NCBI GenBank assembly: GCA_013397865.1
Contig: VZTI01002797.1
Span: forward strand, 599,724-663,723
Source: Struthidea cinerea
Lineage: Eukaryota > Chordata > Aves > Passeriformes > Corcoracidae
Reading direction: 5' to 3'
Length of the DNA stretch: 64,000 bases
The position numbers were made by a program, and so were the translations under genes. How positions within the stretch are numbered: the first letter of the stretch is position 1; each line of letters begins with the position of its first letter. Shown here piece by piece: positions 1 through 12,320 of this stretch. The notes beneath the pieces were generated by a model, which did not search any database, was not told the DNA's origin, and was given only the letters and a program-made list of their open reading frames with translations.

Positions 1-52
1 GAAGGGAAGAAAGAAAGGAAGGAAGAAAGGAAGGAAGGAAGGAAGGAAGGAA
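1..52. repeat. GGAA/GAAA purine microsatellite
   Basis: The window opens inside an imperfect purine tract built from GGAA and GAAA units, with the last five or six units being pure GGAA. It continues off the left edge, so its full length is unknown. Confidence 0.95.
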
Positions 53-287
53 TTAAATAAATATTCCGTACTTCCTTGCAAGCCTCTCTGCCTTGTCTCA
101 GCCTCCTGTAGGCTGTGGAGCATCAGGCTGACATGGAAACCTGTTGGCATCTCCATCCTTGGTTTCCATCTGCTTTCAGTTCCTCTGCTTCTCCTGGCTG
201 GGATATCACTGAGAACACCCGTCAGGAGAAATAAAGATCAGCAGGGATTGACCTGTTTGTCAAATCCTGCCCTCTAAAATTTCCAAC
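53..287. other. unique noncoding sequence
   Basis: Moderate-GC single-copy-looking sequence between the microsatellite and the first CR1. No ORF, RNA-like fold or repeat is recognised. Confidence 0.6.
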
Positions 288-466
288 TAGATTGGATATT
301 AGGAAGAAATTCTTTGTTACGAGGGTGGTGAGGCACTGGAAAAAGTTGCCCAGAGAATCTGTGGATGCCCCTAGAAGTGTTCAAGGCCAGATTGGGGTTT
401 GGAGCAAGCTGGTCAGTGGAAGATGATCCTGACCGTGGCAGGGGGGTTAGAACTGGATGATCCTGA
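288..466 (+). mobile_element. CR1 LINE, 3' fragment
   Basis: Sense CR1 tail segment. It starts at the TTGGATATTAGGAAGAAATT motif, passes through the GTGTTCAAGGCCAG-like region and stops inside the GAACTGGATGATC region, before the usual terminal tail. Many substitutions suggest an old copy. It has no coding capacity. Confidence 0.85.
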
Positions 467-3351
467 ATTCCCAGAGAAGTATTTAGATGGGTTTAGTGTA
501 ATAATTTGTTATCTCTAATACATTCTAGCACTGCTGTTGCCTTCAGCTCCTTATTGCAGTTGCTTCAAGCTTCCTCCCTTCTCTGATGACTTCCCTTCAA
601 CCTTCATTTTGCTCTCCTTGCCTCCCTGTCCTTGCTTCAGTGGAAACGCAATTCACTGTCCCATTAAATTTAACAAAATTTGATGCAACTTAATTCCGGC
701 CTGTTTTCAGTGGTTTTTCATTCAACGTGCCCTAATTCAATCTATTTCGACTAACTGCAACACACTTAAATGCAATTCCAGGAATTCCATTAAAAATAAT
801 TTGCTGCAGAGGAAATAAATAGTATTTGCTCCGAACAACCACCAATCGATGGGATGTGATTTGCTTAAATGCAGTTGCATCCAGCAGAAGGAAATTCAAT
901 CAAAGCTATGCAGTGTGTTGCAATTAAAATTCATCCCTGAGAATCAGGTCAAAGTTTAATTAGTGCCAGAGAGGTTTTATTTAGCTTTCTTGAATATATT
1001 TATGTCTGGGACAAATTAGTAGCCCTTGATCGTCGTGTATAACGCTACCATTGATGAAACGTTTTCCTCCCAAGTTTTGCTGTTATTTCACACACATTGA
1101 CCCACGAGGTTCCTTCCAGCTCCACTTTCCTGTGTTTTGTGATGCTTTTTGTCCTGACAGCCTGCAATTGTTTCCCTGAGCTGCTGTGGGATGAAATCCT
1201 GTGATTCCCAAATGCTCAGGTCCGTGAAGAGCACGGGCAGTGCCTGTTCTGCTGCCAAACATTCAGAGTCACCTCTCTCTGCTCCCTCCACTTGAAGAGC
1301 AGAAATGAGGATTAAAGGGAAGCTGTTTGAGCATTTAGGAAATGAATCTGGCTTGATATTGGTCCCCTGTCCGTGGTTCGTCCTGCCTCAGAGATTTCCA
1401 GAAAAAATGTCTTTCCCTGTGCATGGGAATTCATTTATAGGAACCAAACTTGTGCTTTTGCTTGTGAGGGAAAATAACAGGTCTGGTGTCCACTTTCAGC
1501 ACTTGTGGTCCCAGCTGGAGCAGCTCCAGAGAAATTTGTCTGGAATTTGTTCATCAGCAGATTTTGGAAAGGGATTCATCTCCTTTGGATGATACAGGAG
1601 TTTCCTTGTGAATGATTTGTCTTAAATTCGATACAGAAAATAATCCTAGAAAAGTGGATTTCTCTCCTCTTACTTAGAGGACTTGTTGAGATTTAAGTTG
1701 CACAAAATTAAGTGCATTTGAAAGAATATTTTTCTTTTTGCTCCCGTTCACTGTTTGATGAAAGGTGAAGTGTCTGTACCTCCCAAAATTCATGTAATTG
1801 TATTATTATATAAATGTATTATTTTCTTCTCTAACTGGATCAGACCTTGAAAACTTGATTCAGAAACACATTAAAGGCCTGAAAGAAACATTGGAGCTCC
1901 ATAATCTGCATATTGTGGAATGATTATGTACGCCTAAGATGAAAATGGAACATCTGAATGCATCAAAGGGAAAAAAATAATCCATCTGAAACTGTTCCTT
2001 TAAAAAATCACTAAAAATCATTGGATATAAAGCACTCCTGGAAAACATTTCGGTGTTATCTTACCAGAGAAGAAAGTGAATTCAGCTCTGGTTTGGCGGG
2101 AGATGGCTTTTGTCATGGAAAGGAAAATCACGAATTTGCCTGTAGTTTGTCCTCTTTAGTTTTACTTCCCTCATGCAGTGATTTGTTCACTTTCTTCCTC
2201 TTTCTTCCCACTCCTGATTGAAAACTTACAAAGCAAGGACTTGGCTTAGACCCCACCAAGTATCTTTGAGGAAAAGGAGAAAAAAGACTTTGAAACTTGG
2301 TTATGCTTTTGCAGAATTCTGGACTCCTTTTGCTTTGCAGGATTTTAATTGGGGCTTCAGCTCAACACATCCAAATCAAATACTGGAAAAAAAAAAAAAA
2401 AAGAAACGTAAAAAGCCCCAGCTTTCCAGACTTCCTGGGTAAATTGACACTGTAAAAAGCAGCTCTGGGTCAGACTGCACTCATTAGTTTTGCAAATTAG
2501 TGAGCTCAACATTACACCAGCCCCAATGAAAAAAGGTTAAAATGTGTTGGTTTAATTAGATTCTCTTGTGCTGTTTTTCATGGGAAGTATCAAAATATTA
2601 ACAAAATCAGATAAACCCAGATTTCCTCCAACCAAATTGCACAAATTAACAGGGTTTTGAAGGTCTCTGTAAGATCTCTTCACTGTGCCCCACAGGGATG
2701 TGAAGGTGGGGAGAAATGTTCTCCCACGTTTTGGGATCAGATCAAGTTTGTGAATAACGTTCCTTTCTCCTCAGGCCAGAATCTCACATTTCTGGTGGTT
2801 TGATACTCATTATCATTTTCTGTTAGCATTTGTCTCCCTATAATGAGCTGTGCTGTTCTGAGGGAGATGTGGTAGGTACAGGAATGATTAATATGGTAAA
2901 GAGGCAGATTTGCACTCATTTTTTCCTACTGGTTGGCCTCAGGTCTACCTCAGACAAGATTCCTGCTGTGCAAAGTTCTGTGCAGACATGGGACCAGAAG
3001 TGAGGTCCAACCACAGAGCTGAAGGAAGGATGGGTTTGGAAAACTGAACTGTACCAGGAATTGTAACCTGGTCAGGTGAGAGATTCCCTTTGATTCAGGG
3101 GTTTGTGGGGTTTCCCTACTCATCCAGGTCCAGTTCTTGTCATTGAAGAGGTCTGGATGGGCATAGAGTGAAAAAACAGAGTAAAAATTCACTTTCTTGA
3201 TTCTGTGATAAAATGGGAGGTGGGTGGTTTAAAGCCCATTTTGTATCAAGGAGAGAAAAAATTGGTGCTGAACAATCGAATCCCACTTTCCAGCTGCTTC
3301 CACCCCTGTCACAATAGACAATCCTAAATCCTCTGTGCCAAAATTTGGGAA
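467..3351. other. unique noncoding block with AT-rich conserved-element-like stretch and poly(A)
   Basis: No gene is recognisable in this 2.9-kb block. From about 650 to 1060 the sequence is AT-rich and full of AATT/TTAAT motifs with low internal repetition, the texture of a vertebrate conserved noncoding element. A 16-A run lies near 2389-2404, with no retroposed body identified upstream of it. Short frames around 1088-2442 have no protein family features and look like chance. Confidence 0.55.
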
Positions 3352-3476
3352 ATCATGGATTCATAAAATCATGGAGTCAGCATGGTTTGAGTTAAAAGGG
3401 ACTTTAAAGATGATCTAATTCCAAATCCTCTTCCATGGGCAGGGACACCTTCTACTAGAGCAGGTTATTCCTGATT
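3352..3476 (-). mobile_element. CR1 LINE, 3' tip
   Basis: Antisense CR1 end: repeated AATCATGGA-type tail, a decayed promoter-distal segment, then CCATGGGCAGGGACACCTTC. It is lost after the CAGGTT motif. Strongly 5' truncated and diverged. Confidence 0.85.
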
Positions 3477-6400
3477 TTATAAGGTTCCACCTTCACTCAT
3501 GAGCATGGCAAGCCCATGGTGACTTTTCCAAAATCCCCCACAAAGACATGGTGGCAGTTCAGTATTTCTCTTTTATCTTACCCTTTATCCTGTGCCCTTA
3601 CACAACAGCAAGGGTTGTGTATTTCTCTTTTTAGCCCCTCTTAGATTAGAGCCACAAGGCTCAGATCCACAGAAGTATTTACAAGACAAAGGATTTCAAA
3701 AGGGATTTAGCTCCTTAAACAGGAATTAAGTGTGCAAATACTTCCCTGGGTTTCCAAGACTCGGATATGGCAGCACAAAATGATTTATGAAGACAGCAGA
3801 GGCTGGTTAATCGAGGAGACAGCTGCTCCTTCGCTTTTTTTGTGTGTGGAACTTCCTGGCAGAGACTCATCCACATCCATTCATTCCTTCTTCTGTCCTA
3901 ATCTGCTTTTCCTTGTTTTCAGGATCTTTCCAGCACCCCACTAAGCTTTGCTAACACCCACCAATGTCAACGAAATGTGAACACCAGAGAGGAATAATGA
4001 GTTTGGATATTTGTTGCACCACCAGTTTATGCAAATCCAGAATTTGCCGTCTTTTGGGGACTGAGGCTCGTGAAAAGTTCTAGGGGGCAAAACCTTGAGG
4101 AGACCCTTCTGTAGGAGGCTCCAGCTGCACCTCATCCATGGAGCACATCCGTCATCCTTGCTCTGGGGTCTGGGGGTTGGCAGGTCCCAGAATATTTCTC
4201 TTGCAATCCTCTTTTCAATTTGATGTGCACACGGGAACCGCCCTGGATCAGTGCTATAGCAACACGTTCCAAGTGTACATCCACAACATGGTGGTTTCAG
4301 CAGCTTCAGCAAATTAATAAATTAACAAGTTGAGGGCTACTTCTGAAACTGAATGTTGTTAAAAAGGAACTTCCCTTGAATGGTGGGAGACAAAAAACAA
4401 CCCAGTTTGGTTTCAAACCTTGCAAAACCCATCTGAGAACCTTGTCTGACCTACGTAGTTCAGGGCATGAAATTTTGTCTCAGCAACATCCACAAACTCT
4501 CCCATTTACTTCTGCTTAAACTGCAAAGAAAACTTTTTTATTCTTTCTTTTTTTTTAGTAGAGGAATACATAATCTTCCCCTAAAGAGACTAAATGATGA
4601 GAATTTATCATGTCCACTGCTTGTCTGCTCTGAAGGTTGATTTAACCTCATGATTTAAGATGTACACCTTGAATTCCGTTCCAATATCAATGACTTGAAT
4701 TTCCAGCCACTGGAACTTGTTATGTCCTTTTTTTTTTGCTTGACTCAAGAGCAGCATCTGATAAGTAATTAGAAACTGTAATCGAGTCATCTGCTAAGCT
4801 CCGTTTCACTCCACTGAAGAAATCATGTTCCTGATTATCACTGAAGGGCTCATTTTTCAATTTCAGATCAATCTCCCATCGCATGCCCAAGCTATTCCCA
4901 ACAGCTTCACAATTATTTTTGTTGCCTTTTGAAGAACAGTAGAAATAAAAAAGAGATATCTATATACGTATATATCTTTTCTCTGGCCATGTTTTCTATT
5001 TCACAAGCTGTCCTGAATTGTAGTTTTTTTACAAGCAGGAATGAAAAAAAATCACACACCTTTGGTGAAAAAAAGAAAAGCAGGAAGGTGGAATTGTGCT
5101 TAGCAATGACAGTTGCTTTATTTGACTTAAAATAAAGGTGCTTAAACACAATGTACTAAGGAATAAGAGATGGGAGATGTCCTTTCAGAAGGAGGGCATT
5201 TTTTCCCTATTTCCAACTTTTTTTCTGAGCAGGGTTTATCCTGGTTTTTACGGCTGGCCTGATGAACAACCCTTTTGCTGTTTGACCTCCCAAACATCTG
5301 AGTTGATTCCTGTGCTGTCCAGAAAAGTGTCTCTGTGCAGATCTCTGAGAAAACTCTCCTGTGGATGTGTAAATCACAGGAACCCAACTAAATAACCCTT
5401 TCCCCACATTAATCATAACCTAATCTCATATTACAATGTCAGAATTCTTCAGCTTTTATGCACGCGCGAAACCCCCCGTGATTAAATAGAGTTCAGTACT
5501 AAATTGCATCTGCATAATTGCTCTTTTCTTCTTTCTGTCTGGTTCTGTGACGCACTCCACGATTTTCAATTTTCTTCCCCAAGAAGATGTTGTCACAGTG
5601 CTGGTGGATGGAAAAACATATTTATCAATAATTCAGATTTGGTTGATTATTTGATACCTCCTGTAGCTCAGCTGTTTCTTGAGGCTGGGTAATTGGCCCT
5701 CATGACCTGTAAAAATGCCCTGAAGATTTCTTAGATCTACACCCTCCTCTTCCCATTACCAAAGCTGATTTTGACACCAAACTGTGCTCTTTTTTTAGGT
5801 CAAGGTAGCACAATTCCCTCCCACTGCATTCTTCGTTTCACCTGACCCTTCCTGCTCTGTGGTGGACACAGGGACATCACACAGCTGGGGAAGGAGCATT
5901 TTCCCTTCCTTTTTCCCCTTTTTAATCATTGTTTCTAGCACATAATTCAATTTGCACATCCTCTCTGCTTGATTGGCTTCTACCTGTGCAGCTCTCTGAC
6001 GACAGATTGGTAAAACTTGACCTTCATAGCACAAGGAGTATTAACAACACTCAGAGCTCTGCAACGTTTCCCTTTCTTTGGGCATCAGATACAGACTAAA
6101 GCCGGTTTCAAAACATCAACCCTTCCACTCCAGAGAGTACAAGAAACCTCAATTTCTACAATAGAAAACTTCAAGCTTGATTTTCTTGGGGGAAAAGGGA
6201 ATATTTTTTCTTAGAGGAATAAGGCAGTGGTGCAACAGACCACCAGGGATCTTGGGAAATCTCATTTCTCAGAGATCTTAAGGACTTGATTAAACAAATG
6301 CTTGGAGGCTGGATGAGGAACTTCCAGGCATCTTGGCCAGCTAGTAATTTTGGGATGGGGATCTCCAAACATTCCCAAAAGGATCCTAAGTAATTCAGTG

Positions 6401-7753
6401 TCAAGGTAGAGCCTTTGCCTGGATATTCAATCATTTCTGTGTCCTGAAGCCCTAGTTCATTTCTCCATGAATCCCACTCTAGGTTTTCCCACGTTTTCTT
6501 CTGTTCGATTGTTACTTGAGGTTCAGCTCCAGTTCACACCAACACAAACCCATCCTACAACCTCTCAAATCCTTTTTAAATCCCACTGGCATTTTACCAG
6601 CACTCTCCAAAGGTGGCTAAGGGAAAAGTCTCCTGTCTGGACAGTGAAGAGATCCAGCTCTTCCATTGTTAAGGGCAAGAGACAACAAAGCCGGGGTGAT
6701 TCAGAGCTGCTTTAGGCATTGGAAGGTGCTCTGAGGTCTCCCTGAAAGCTTCTCCTCCCAATTTCCTCCCATGAGGTGTGAACTTCTGACATAAGAGATT
6801 TGGCAAAGGAAAAATAAACGATTCCTCCACCCCACTGGTGTAAGTTTGAACCTGAATTACCCACGCAGAGCACAAGGTGCAGCTGCACCATCATTTCCAA
6901 CCCCAAAGATGTGAACAGACACAGCTCAGCCCAATAATAAATAGGAGGGTTCAGGGCTAATTATAACAGGCCTTTTAATTCCCATCTGGAGTCACAAAAT
7001 CAATGGAAACTCCTCGCTTCATTAAATAATTGCAGTTGCCAATAGCTGGAGCTGTTCCATTTGCAGGTGTGCGAAAAACCTGTTTATTTAGTGGTTATCT
7101 TGCTCCAAAGCCTTTTTTCCAAGGAATGCAGGCACAAAGCTGCAGAGGAAGGGAGAAGATGAGGAGGGGGGAACATCTTGGGCTGATTTGAGAGGAACAG
7201 GATTTGTGCTTGGGATGAGCTGCATTGTCCTCCAAAACTCAAATGTGATGAATTCCTTCTCCCTCCACCTCCAAATCTCCAGCATGGAGAGAAGGTGGCA
7301 AAGCAGCCTTGGTTTAAATGGGAGAAAGTCTTGGTTTAAATTGGAGAAAGTCTTGGTTTAAATGGGAGAAAAATTTGGTTCCCTTGGCCAAATTCATTAC
7401 TTGGTGGGTAAAAGCATTTGAAAATGAAGTCACAAAAGTTATTCTGGTAGCCCTGGCCAAAATAAGATTCAAAGGTGAATAAATGAAGCAAAATCCAATT
7501 AAAACCCACTTTTTTTTTCCTTTCCAGATCTGTTTTGTGTACTGGGAATAAGAAAGATGGACCAGTAGCATGTCTTGAAAGCCCCCAGTTACTCCTGTTT
7601 ACACGATTCTGTCTCATCATTTGTTGTCTTTTTCCAACTGACCTGAAGTGCTAAAAATCCTTTTAATCCTCTCCTAAAATTCAATTGGACTTTTGTGTTT
7701 CTGGAAATTTTACCTTTACAGGATAGGAGGAGACAGTAAAACCCTCAACTGAA
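3477..7753. other. unique noncoding block
   Basis: A 4.3-kb stretch without a supported gene. It holds a poly(T) near 4541-4557, an overlapping set of short frames near 4900-5400 that open on both strands (low-stop AT-rich sequence, not coding), an AT-rich conserved-element-like patch around 6930-7040, and the tandem repeat listed separately at 7308. Confidence 0.5.
7308..7373. repeat. 22-bp tandem repeat, three copies
   Basis: Three head-to-tail copies of a 22-bp unit beginning CTTGGTTTAAATGGGAGAAA. Copy 2 carries a T for G and copy 3 decays at its end. No reading-frame role is evident. Confidence 0.95.
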
Positions 7754-7829
7754 GGTTGGACTTTTTGGTTGCGGGTCAGACTTGATGATCTTGGAGATCT
7801 TTTCCAAACTTAATGAGTCCATGATTCTA
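7754..7829 (+). mobile_element. CR1 LINE, terminal fragment
   Basis: Sense CR1 3' tip only: GGTTGGACTTTTTGGTTGCGG, GACTTGATGATCTTGGAGATC, TTTTCCAAACTTAA and a decayed CATGATTCTAA tail. It belongs to the subfamily ending TGGAGGTCTTTTCCAACCTT. Confidence 0.75.
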
Positions 7830-9162
7830 ATAGGAGGAGTGGATTTAAGGAGATATCCTACAAACAACTGGAATTTGCTCTGACAAACAAACTTCAAGCC
7901 TGCAGAATAATATATTCGTGGATAAATTTGATTTTTTACCCCTAGCTCCCAGGAAACAGGAGCTGTGGAGGTGAGCACCACCAAGGGGAATGGCCTTCAG
8001 TGAAAGTGAGGATGAAATTTAGTTCTGACATTTAAGCAAAAATGGAACTGTCTCAGAATGTGGGATATTCTCCTGCTGGCTGGAGACACTGGTGGCTTGT
8101 GCTCGTCCTCTTCTCTTGTGAAACTGAAATTCTTCATGAAAACAACCGTTTATGGACCTTCTTCAAGAGTCTCCCTTTGGTAATGAGCAGCCTGATGCCT
8201 CCCCAAACCAATACAAGCTGCAATCTGTTCTCCTGCTGAGCTCCAAGCAAGCCAATCAGGGTTTCTCAAGGTGTCTACACTGAATTGTAACAAAAATCTA
8301 TTAGGATTAGGTGGTGACTGTAACAAGCTGAACTGCCTGACAAAATGGACAGCAAAGTCTATCAGCTTTTCCATCTCCCATCTAAATATTTATGAATCTG
8401 GTTTTTAGCAGCACCAGCTGGCTCGGAACTGCCTGAATATGGGGATGTCTAAAAATCTTAGGTTGCTTCCTTAAGGTCTGGATCAAGGCAGACCCATCAT
8501 TAGCTATAAGAAGAAATCTTTATTTTTGGGAATAAAATCTGGCAAAGCACTGGGTGTAAACAAGATGAACATTTTAGATCAAATTTTAACTCACATATCT
8601 TCAACAAAGGAAGATACCTGACATTTTCAGGGAGTAGCCAGGGTGTGAGGGTGGAACCAAGGAAGGCCAAGGAGTACCAAGTTGAAACAAAACAGACAAG
8701 TGTCACCTTAGCTTCGACAGCTTGGAACAGCCAGGAAATATTCCCTGGCTTGAAGCTTAAAATGAGCATTTCAGCTGCTCCATTCACAGTGTGCCTAAGG
8801 CAGTCTGTAGTGAAGGGTATTAAAGCATCTTTTAAAACACATTTCCCCCAAAATTGCTTGGCTTCGAGGGGACCTTGAACAAAAAGTGAATTGGAAACAA
8901 GGAGAATTATACAGCTGAATTCAGCTTCTGTCTGTGCTGTTTCAAGTGTATGAAAATGGGAGGGTTCATTCGTCGCCATGGGGAAGGGGACTTGCTCCCA
9001 GTATTTGCAGCTGATGTTTGGAAGAGCGGTTCAAGACTCGTCAATGTTCTTGAGTTTTGTATTTGCTCTCCATCCATCTACCAGAATCTGTCATCTTTTC
9101 TGTCATGGTCCTGGTTTGAAAGGTTTCTTTTGGTAGAGGCTTTTGGTTGATTCTATATGAGT
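7830..9162. other. unique noncoding block
   Basis: No gene recognised. A 159-codon minus-strand frame (8500-8979) crosses the block. It matches no family I know, is Leu/Ser/Phe-rich as AT-rich noncoding frames are, and has a 77-codon frame opposite it. It is best treated as chance. Confidence 0.5.
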
Positions 9163-9328
9163 TCATAGAATCATAAATTCATACAATGGCTTGGTTTGGA
9201 AAGGATCTCGAAGATCACCTCATTACAACCCCCTGCAATGGGGAGGGACACCTTCCACTGGACCAGGTTGCTCCAAGCCCTGCCCAACCTGGCCTTGGAC
9301 ACTTCCAGGGATGGAGCAACCACAGCTT
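9163..9328 (-). mobile_element. CR1 LINE, 3' fragment
   Basis: Antisense CR1: CATAGAATCATAAATTC tail, TTGGTTTGGAAAGGATC, GGGACACCTTCCACTGGACC, then the CCAAGCCCTGCCCAACCTGG and CTTCCAGGGATGGAGC motifs. About 165 bp, 5' truncated. Confidence 0.93.
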
Positions 9329-9581
9329 TAGCAGATAAAGGGCAGGCGTTGAAAGCTGCTGAGAGCAGTTAGAAATGAAGCTGCAAAAATCCCCTATGTG
9401 GAATGTTGCACTTCAGGAGGAAGGAGACTGTGAGGACCAGGGATTGGTGATGATACCTGAAACAGGGAGAAATCCAAGTGGATCTCAGACATTAAGGAGC
9501 AGAAACAAGAATACGGCAAATTTGGGAGCACCTTGGGCATGATATTACCTCACATTTTTTATGTGTGTAAGTGACAAAGAC
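9329..9581. other. unique noncoding spacer
   Basis: Spacer between oppositely oriented CR1 copies. Nothing recognisable. Confidence 0.5.
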
Positions 9582-9707
9582 CAGGCTGGATGAGGGTCTG
9601 AGCAACCTGGTCTAGTGGAAGGTTCCCTGACCATGGCAGGGATTTGAAACTTGATGATCTTCCAATCCAAAACATTCCTTGATTCTGTGACTCTGTGACT
9701 TTGTGAC
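9582..9707 (+). mobile_element. CR1 LINE, 3' tip
   Basis: Sense CR1 end: AGGCTGGATGAGGGTCTGAG, CAACCTGGTCTAGTGGAAGG, decayed GATGATCTTCC region and a clear GATTCTGTGACTCTGTGACT tail made of the terminal octamer repeat. Confidence 0.93.
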
Positions 9708-10493
9708 TGCAGCTCTCACGTACTCTGAGGTCCGGGTAGTTCCAGGTCATCTCAGTCACGGCCTGGTGAAGTTGCATCTCTTCCCCAAACAGTTTTTCCC
9801 ATTTAAACAAGGAGTTATTCTGTCTCCTCACAATGCACAAGAAGCCATAGGAGACTGGGAGATGAACTGTGTGAACCCCAGGCTGTGCACCCATCCAATC
9901 CTTGTGCTTCCAGCCTTGTCAGTCTCACAGGTGTGTCTGGACCAGATTAACTCAAGTTGCCCAAGCAGAGCTTAAAAATTGACCCTGTTCAGTGAGCAAG
10001 GGCACTCAGCCTTGCAAGGACAGATGGTGCAATTAAGGAGAGCAGCTCTGCTGCCATGTTCAGCATGGTCACCCTCACTTCCATATGTGTCCTGTCATCT
10101 GAAGAGGGCTGGAGACCATCCAGACATCCCTGGTTTTGTGTTCCCCTGGTATATCCACAGGGATAGGATTAAATAACTCTGCTGTACCCAAAGGGTTGGG
10201 TGACCTGCGAGGCTGGTGGTGGGATGGTGACCCTCACCTCCCGAAGACCAAGCAGCCTGAATTTATATCCACTTCGGGCTTGATTTTCCATCTTTATTGC
10301 TCTGTGGGCACTGAGGATCAGCGCAGATGAAGATGGTGCTCCTCTTTTTGACACCTGAGTGGAAAACTCCCCTGTGCCAGAGAAATAATCAAGGAATGAC
10401 AGCAGAGAACAAATGTACTGCAACAATGAGGTCAAGGACAAGGACGACAGACAGCTGTGGAGAAAGATGAGGACTTTTGAGGATACCCCAATG
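9708..10493. other. unique noncoding block
   Basis: No gene recognised. The stretch 10170-10360 is richer in CpG than its surroundings and on the minus strand contains AATAAA and TATAAA-like words. This is suggestive of a retroviral LTR remnant but too weak to call. Confidence 0.45.
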
Positions 10494-11074
10494 GGATCCT
10501 GGGTGCATTGGGAAGAGCATTGCCAGCAGGTCAAGGGAGGTAATCATGCCCCTGTACTCAGCCCTGGTGAGGCACATCTGGAGTGCTCTGTTCAGTTCTG
10601 GGTTCCTCAGGACAGGAGAGACATGGAGCTCCTGGAATGCGTCCATGAAGATGATCTGGGTCTTTATCTCTGCTAAGGAAAGGCTGAGGGAGCTGGGGCT
10701 GTTCAGCCTCCAGAAGAGACAACTGAGAGGGGACCTCATTTCTGTCTGTCCCTGTCTGCAGGGAGGGCTCAGAGCATGGCCCAGGCTCTGCTCTGTGGGG
10801 CCCAGCAATGGCACCAGGGGAATGGGCAGGAACTGATGCCCAGGAAGTTTCACCTGAACATGAGGAAGAACTTCAGCGCAGCGACCGAGCATTGAACAGA
10901 GACCAGAGAGGGTGTGGAGCATCCCTCCCTGGAGATATTCCAGAACTGCCTGACACAATCTTTTGCCAGGTGCTCTGGCATGGCCCTGCTTGAGCAGGGA
11001 AGTTGGACCAGATGACACCACTGTGGTGCCTTCCAACCTGACCCATTCTATGATTCCATGATTTTGTGATTTTG
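10494..11074 (+). mobile_element. CR1 LINE, long 3' fragment
   Basis: Sense CR1 of about 580 bp covering the 3' end of the element: the GGTGAGGCACATCTGGAGTG, GGAAAGGCTGAGGGAGCTGG and CAGAAGAGACAACTGAGAGG motifs, then GTGCCTTCCAACCTGACCCA and a TATGATTCCATGATTTTGTG tail. The final GACCCATTCTATGAT form marks a different CR1 subfamily from most copies here. A 215-codon antisense frame across it (10389-11036) is a repeat by-product. Confidence 0.95.
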
Positions 11075-12071
11075 GAAAACTCTCCTGCTTCTCTTATTTT
11101 GGCCCAAATGAGAATGAATGGAACAACCTACAGACACAGGTCTGTGCCAGTTGTTGAACACTCCCACATTGCTCTACCAGAAGACTGAGAAAAGCCCAGG
11201 AATATTTGACCAGCTGGTTTTTGTGCTGGGAAACAAAGCTGAAAATCCAGTCTGGCAGATGAAGCTGCAGGGGTGTAAACAGGGATAGAACAGTCAGAGG
11301 AAAATTGAAATGGATCAAACGGATTAAACAGATCAAACAACGGCCTTTTCTGTGGGAAAATGATACTTTGGGGTCAAACTTTGATTCAAAACTATTTAGA
11401 ACCTGTGTTTCAATGCCACAGGGACAACTACAGTGAAGACCAATGGACAAACTGGGCATTAGAGGCATCTCATGGCACGATATTCCATTAAATTCTTCCT
11501 TAAGTGGCTGGTTTGTTCATTTGCTATGGTATGTTTTGGGAGTGATAAAGATGTTATTTGAAGATCCCAAAAGCTTCCAGGCTGGAAAGGGAAGTTTTCC
11601 ATTATCATTAGGAGAAGGACACTGGTGATTGCTCAAGGGCACATGTAAGGGCAAGCAAGATGATTCAGGGAACTCATGGTCTTGGTTATGAGAAAATATT
11701 ATCCAGACATGACCTTTAGTTCCTTCACCTCAGATGAATAAAAACACATCCTGCCTCTAGTAGATCCTGGAGGCACAGCCATGCAGAGATCTCCAGGATT
11801 TTTCATGGTAGTAACTAATTCAGAAATAAGACCTAATGAGTGAGAGAGGAAAGAGATTGTCAGAAACCTCAGGACACCTCAGGACAAATCCTAGTGAATT
11901 ATTGTGCAGCAAATGCCACCAAGGCTCTTGTACCACCCACCTCAGACAAGAAGTGAGCTGGTGGCGGCCACCTCGGCCCAGAATGTGACTGCCTGGGACT
12001 TGTAATACATTAATGACCCATTAGAAGACTTGATTTAATTGTCCTAAGGCTCAGGGTTTGGTGGAATAAAA
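11075..12071. other. unique noncoding block
   Basis: About 1 kb without recognisable gene or repeat. A perfect 10-bp duplication (CCTCAGGACA) sits near 11866-11885. Confidence 0.5.
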
Positions 12072-12320
12072 GGTTGACCTTAAAGTCCATCTGTTCCAAC
12101 CTCCTGCCATGGGCAGCGACAACTTCCTCTATCCCAGGTTGCTCTGAGCCCCATCCAACCTGGCCTTGGACGCTTCCAGGGATGGGGCAGCCACAGCTTC
12201 TCTGGGCACCCTGTGCCAGGGCCTCACCACCCTCACAGGGAAGAATTCCTTCCCAATATCCAATCTAAACCTACCCTGCTTCCATTTAAGGCCATTCCCC
12301 CTTGTCCCCTTGATGCCAGT
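12072..12320 (-). mobile_element. CR1 LINE, 3' fragment
   Basis: Antisense CR1 of about 250 bp: CCATGGGCAGCGACAACTTC, CCATCCAACCTGGCCTTGGA, GATGGGGCAGCCACAGCTTC, CCCTCACAGGGAAGAATTCC, and CATTCCCCCTTGTCCCCTTG. The terminal tail octamers are largely missing. Confidence 0.95.

Noticed and set aside
8500..8979. 159-codon minus-strand frame
   Set aside because: No recognisable domain, a long opposing frame on the plus strand, and a length expected about once by chance in 64 kb of six-frame sequence.
10389..11036. 215-codon minus-strand open frame
   Set aside because: It lies almost entirely antisense to the CR1 3' region at 10494-11074, and its translation is the reverse reading of that repeat.
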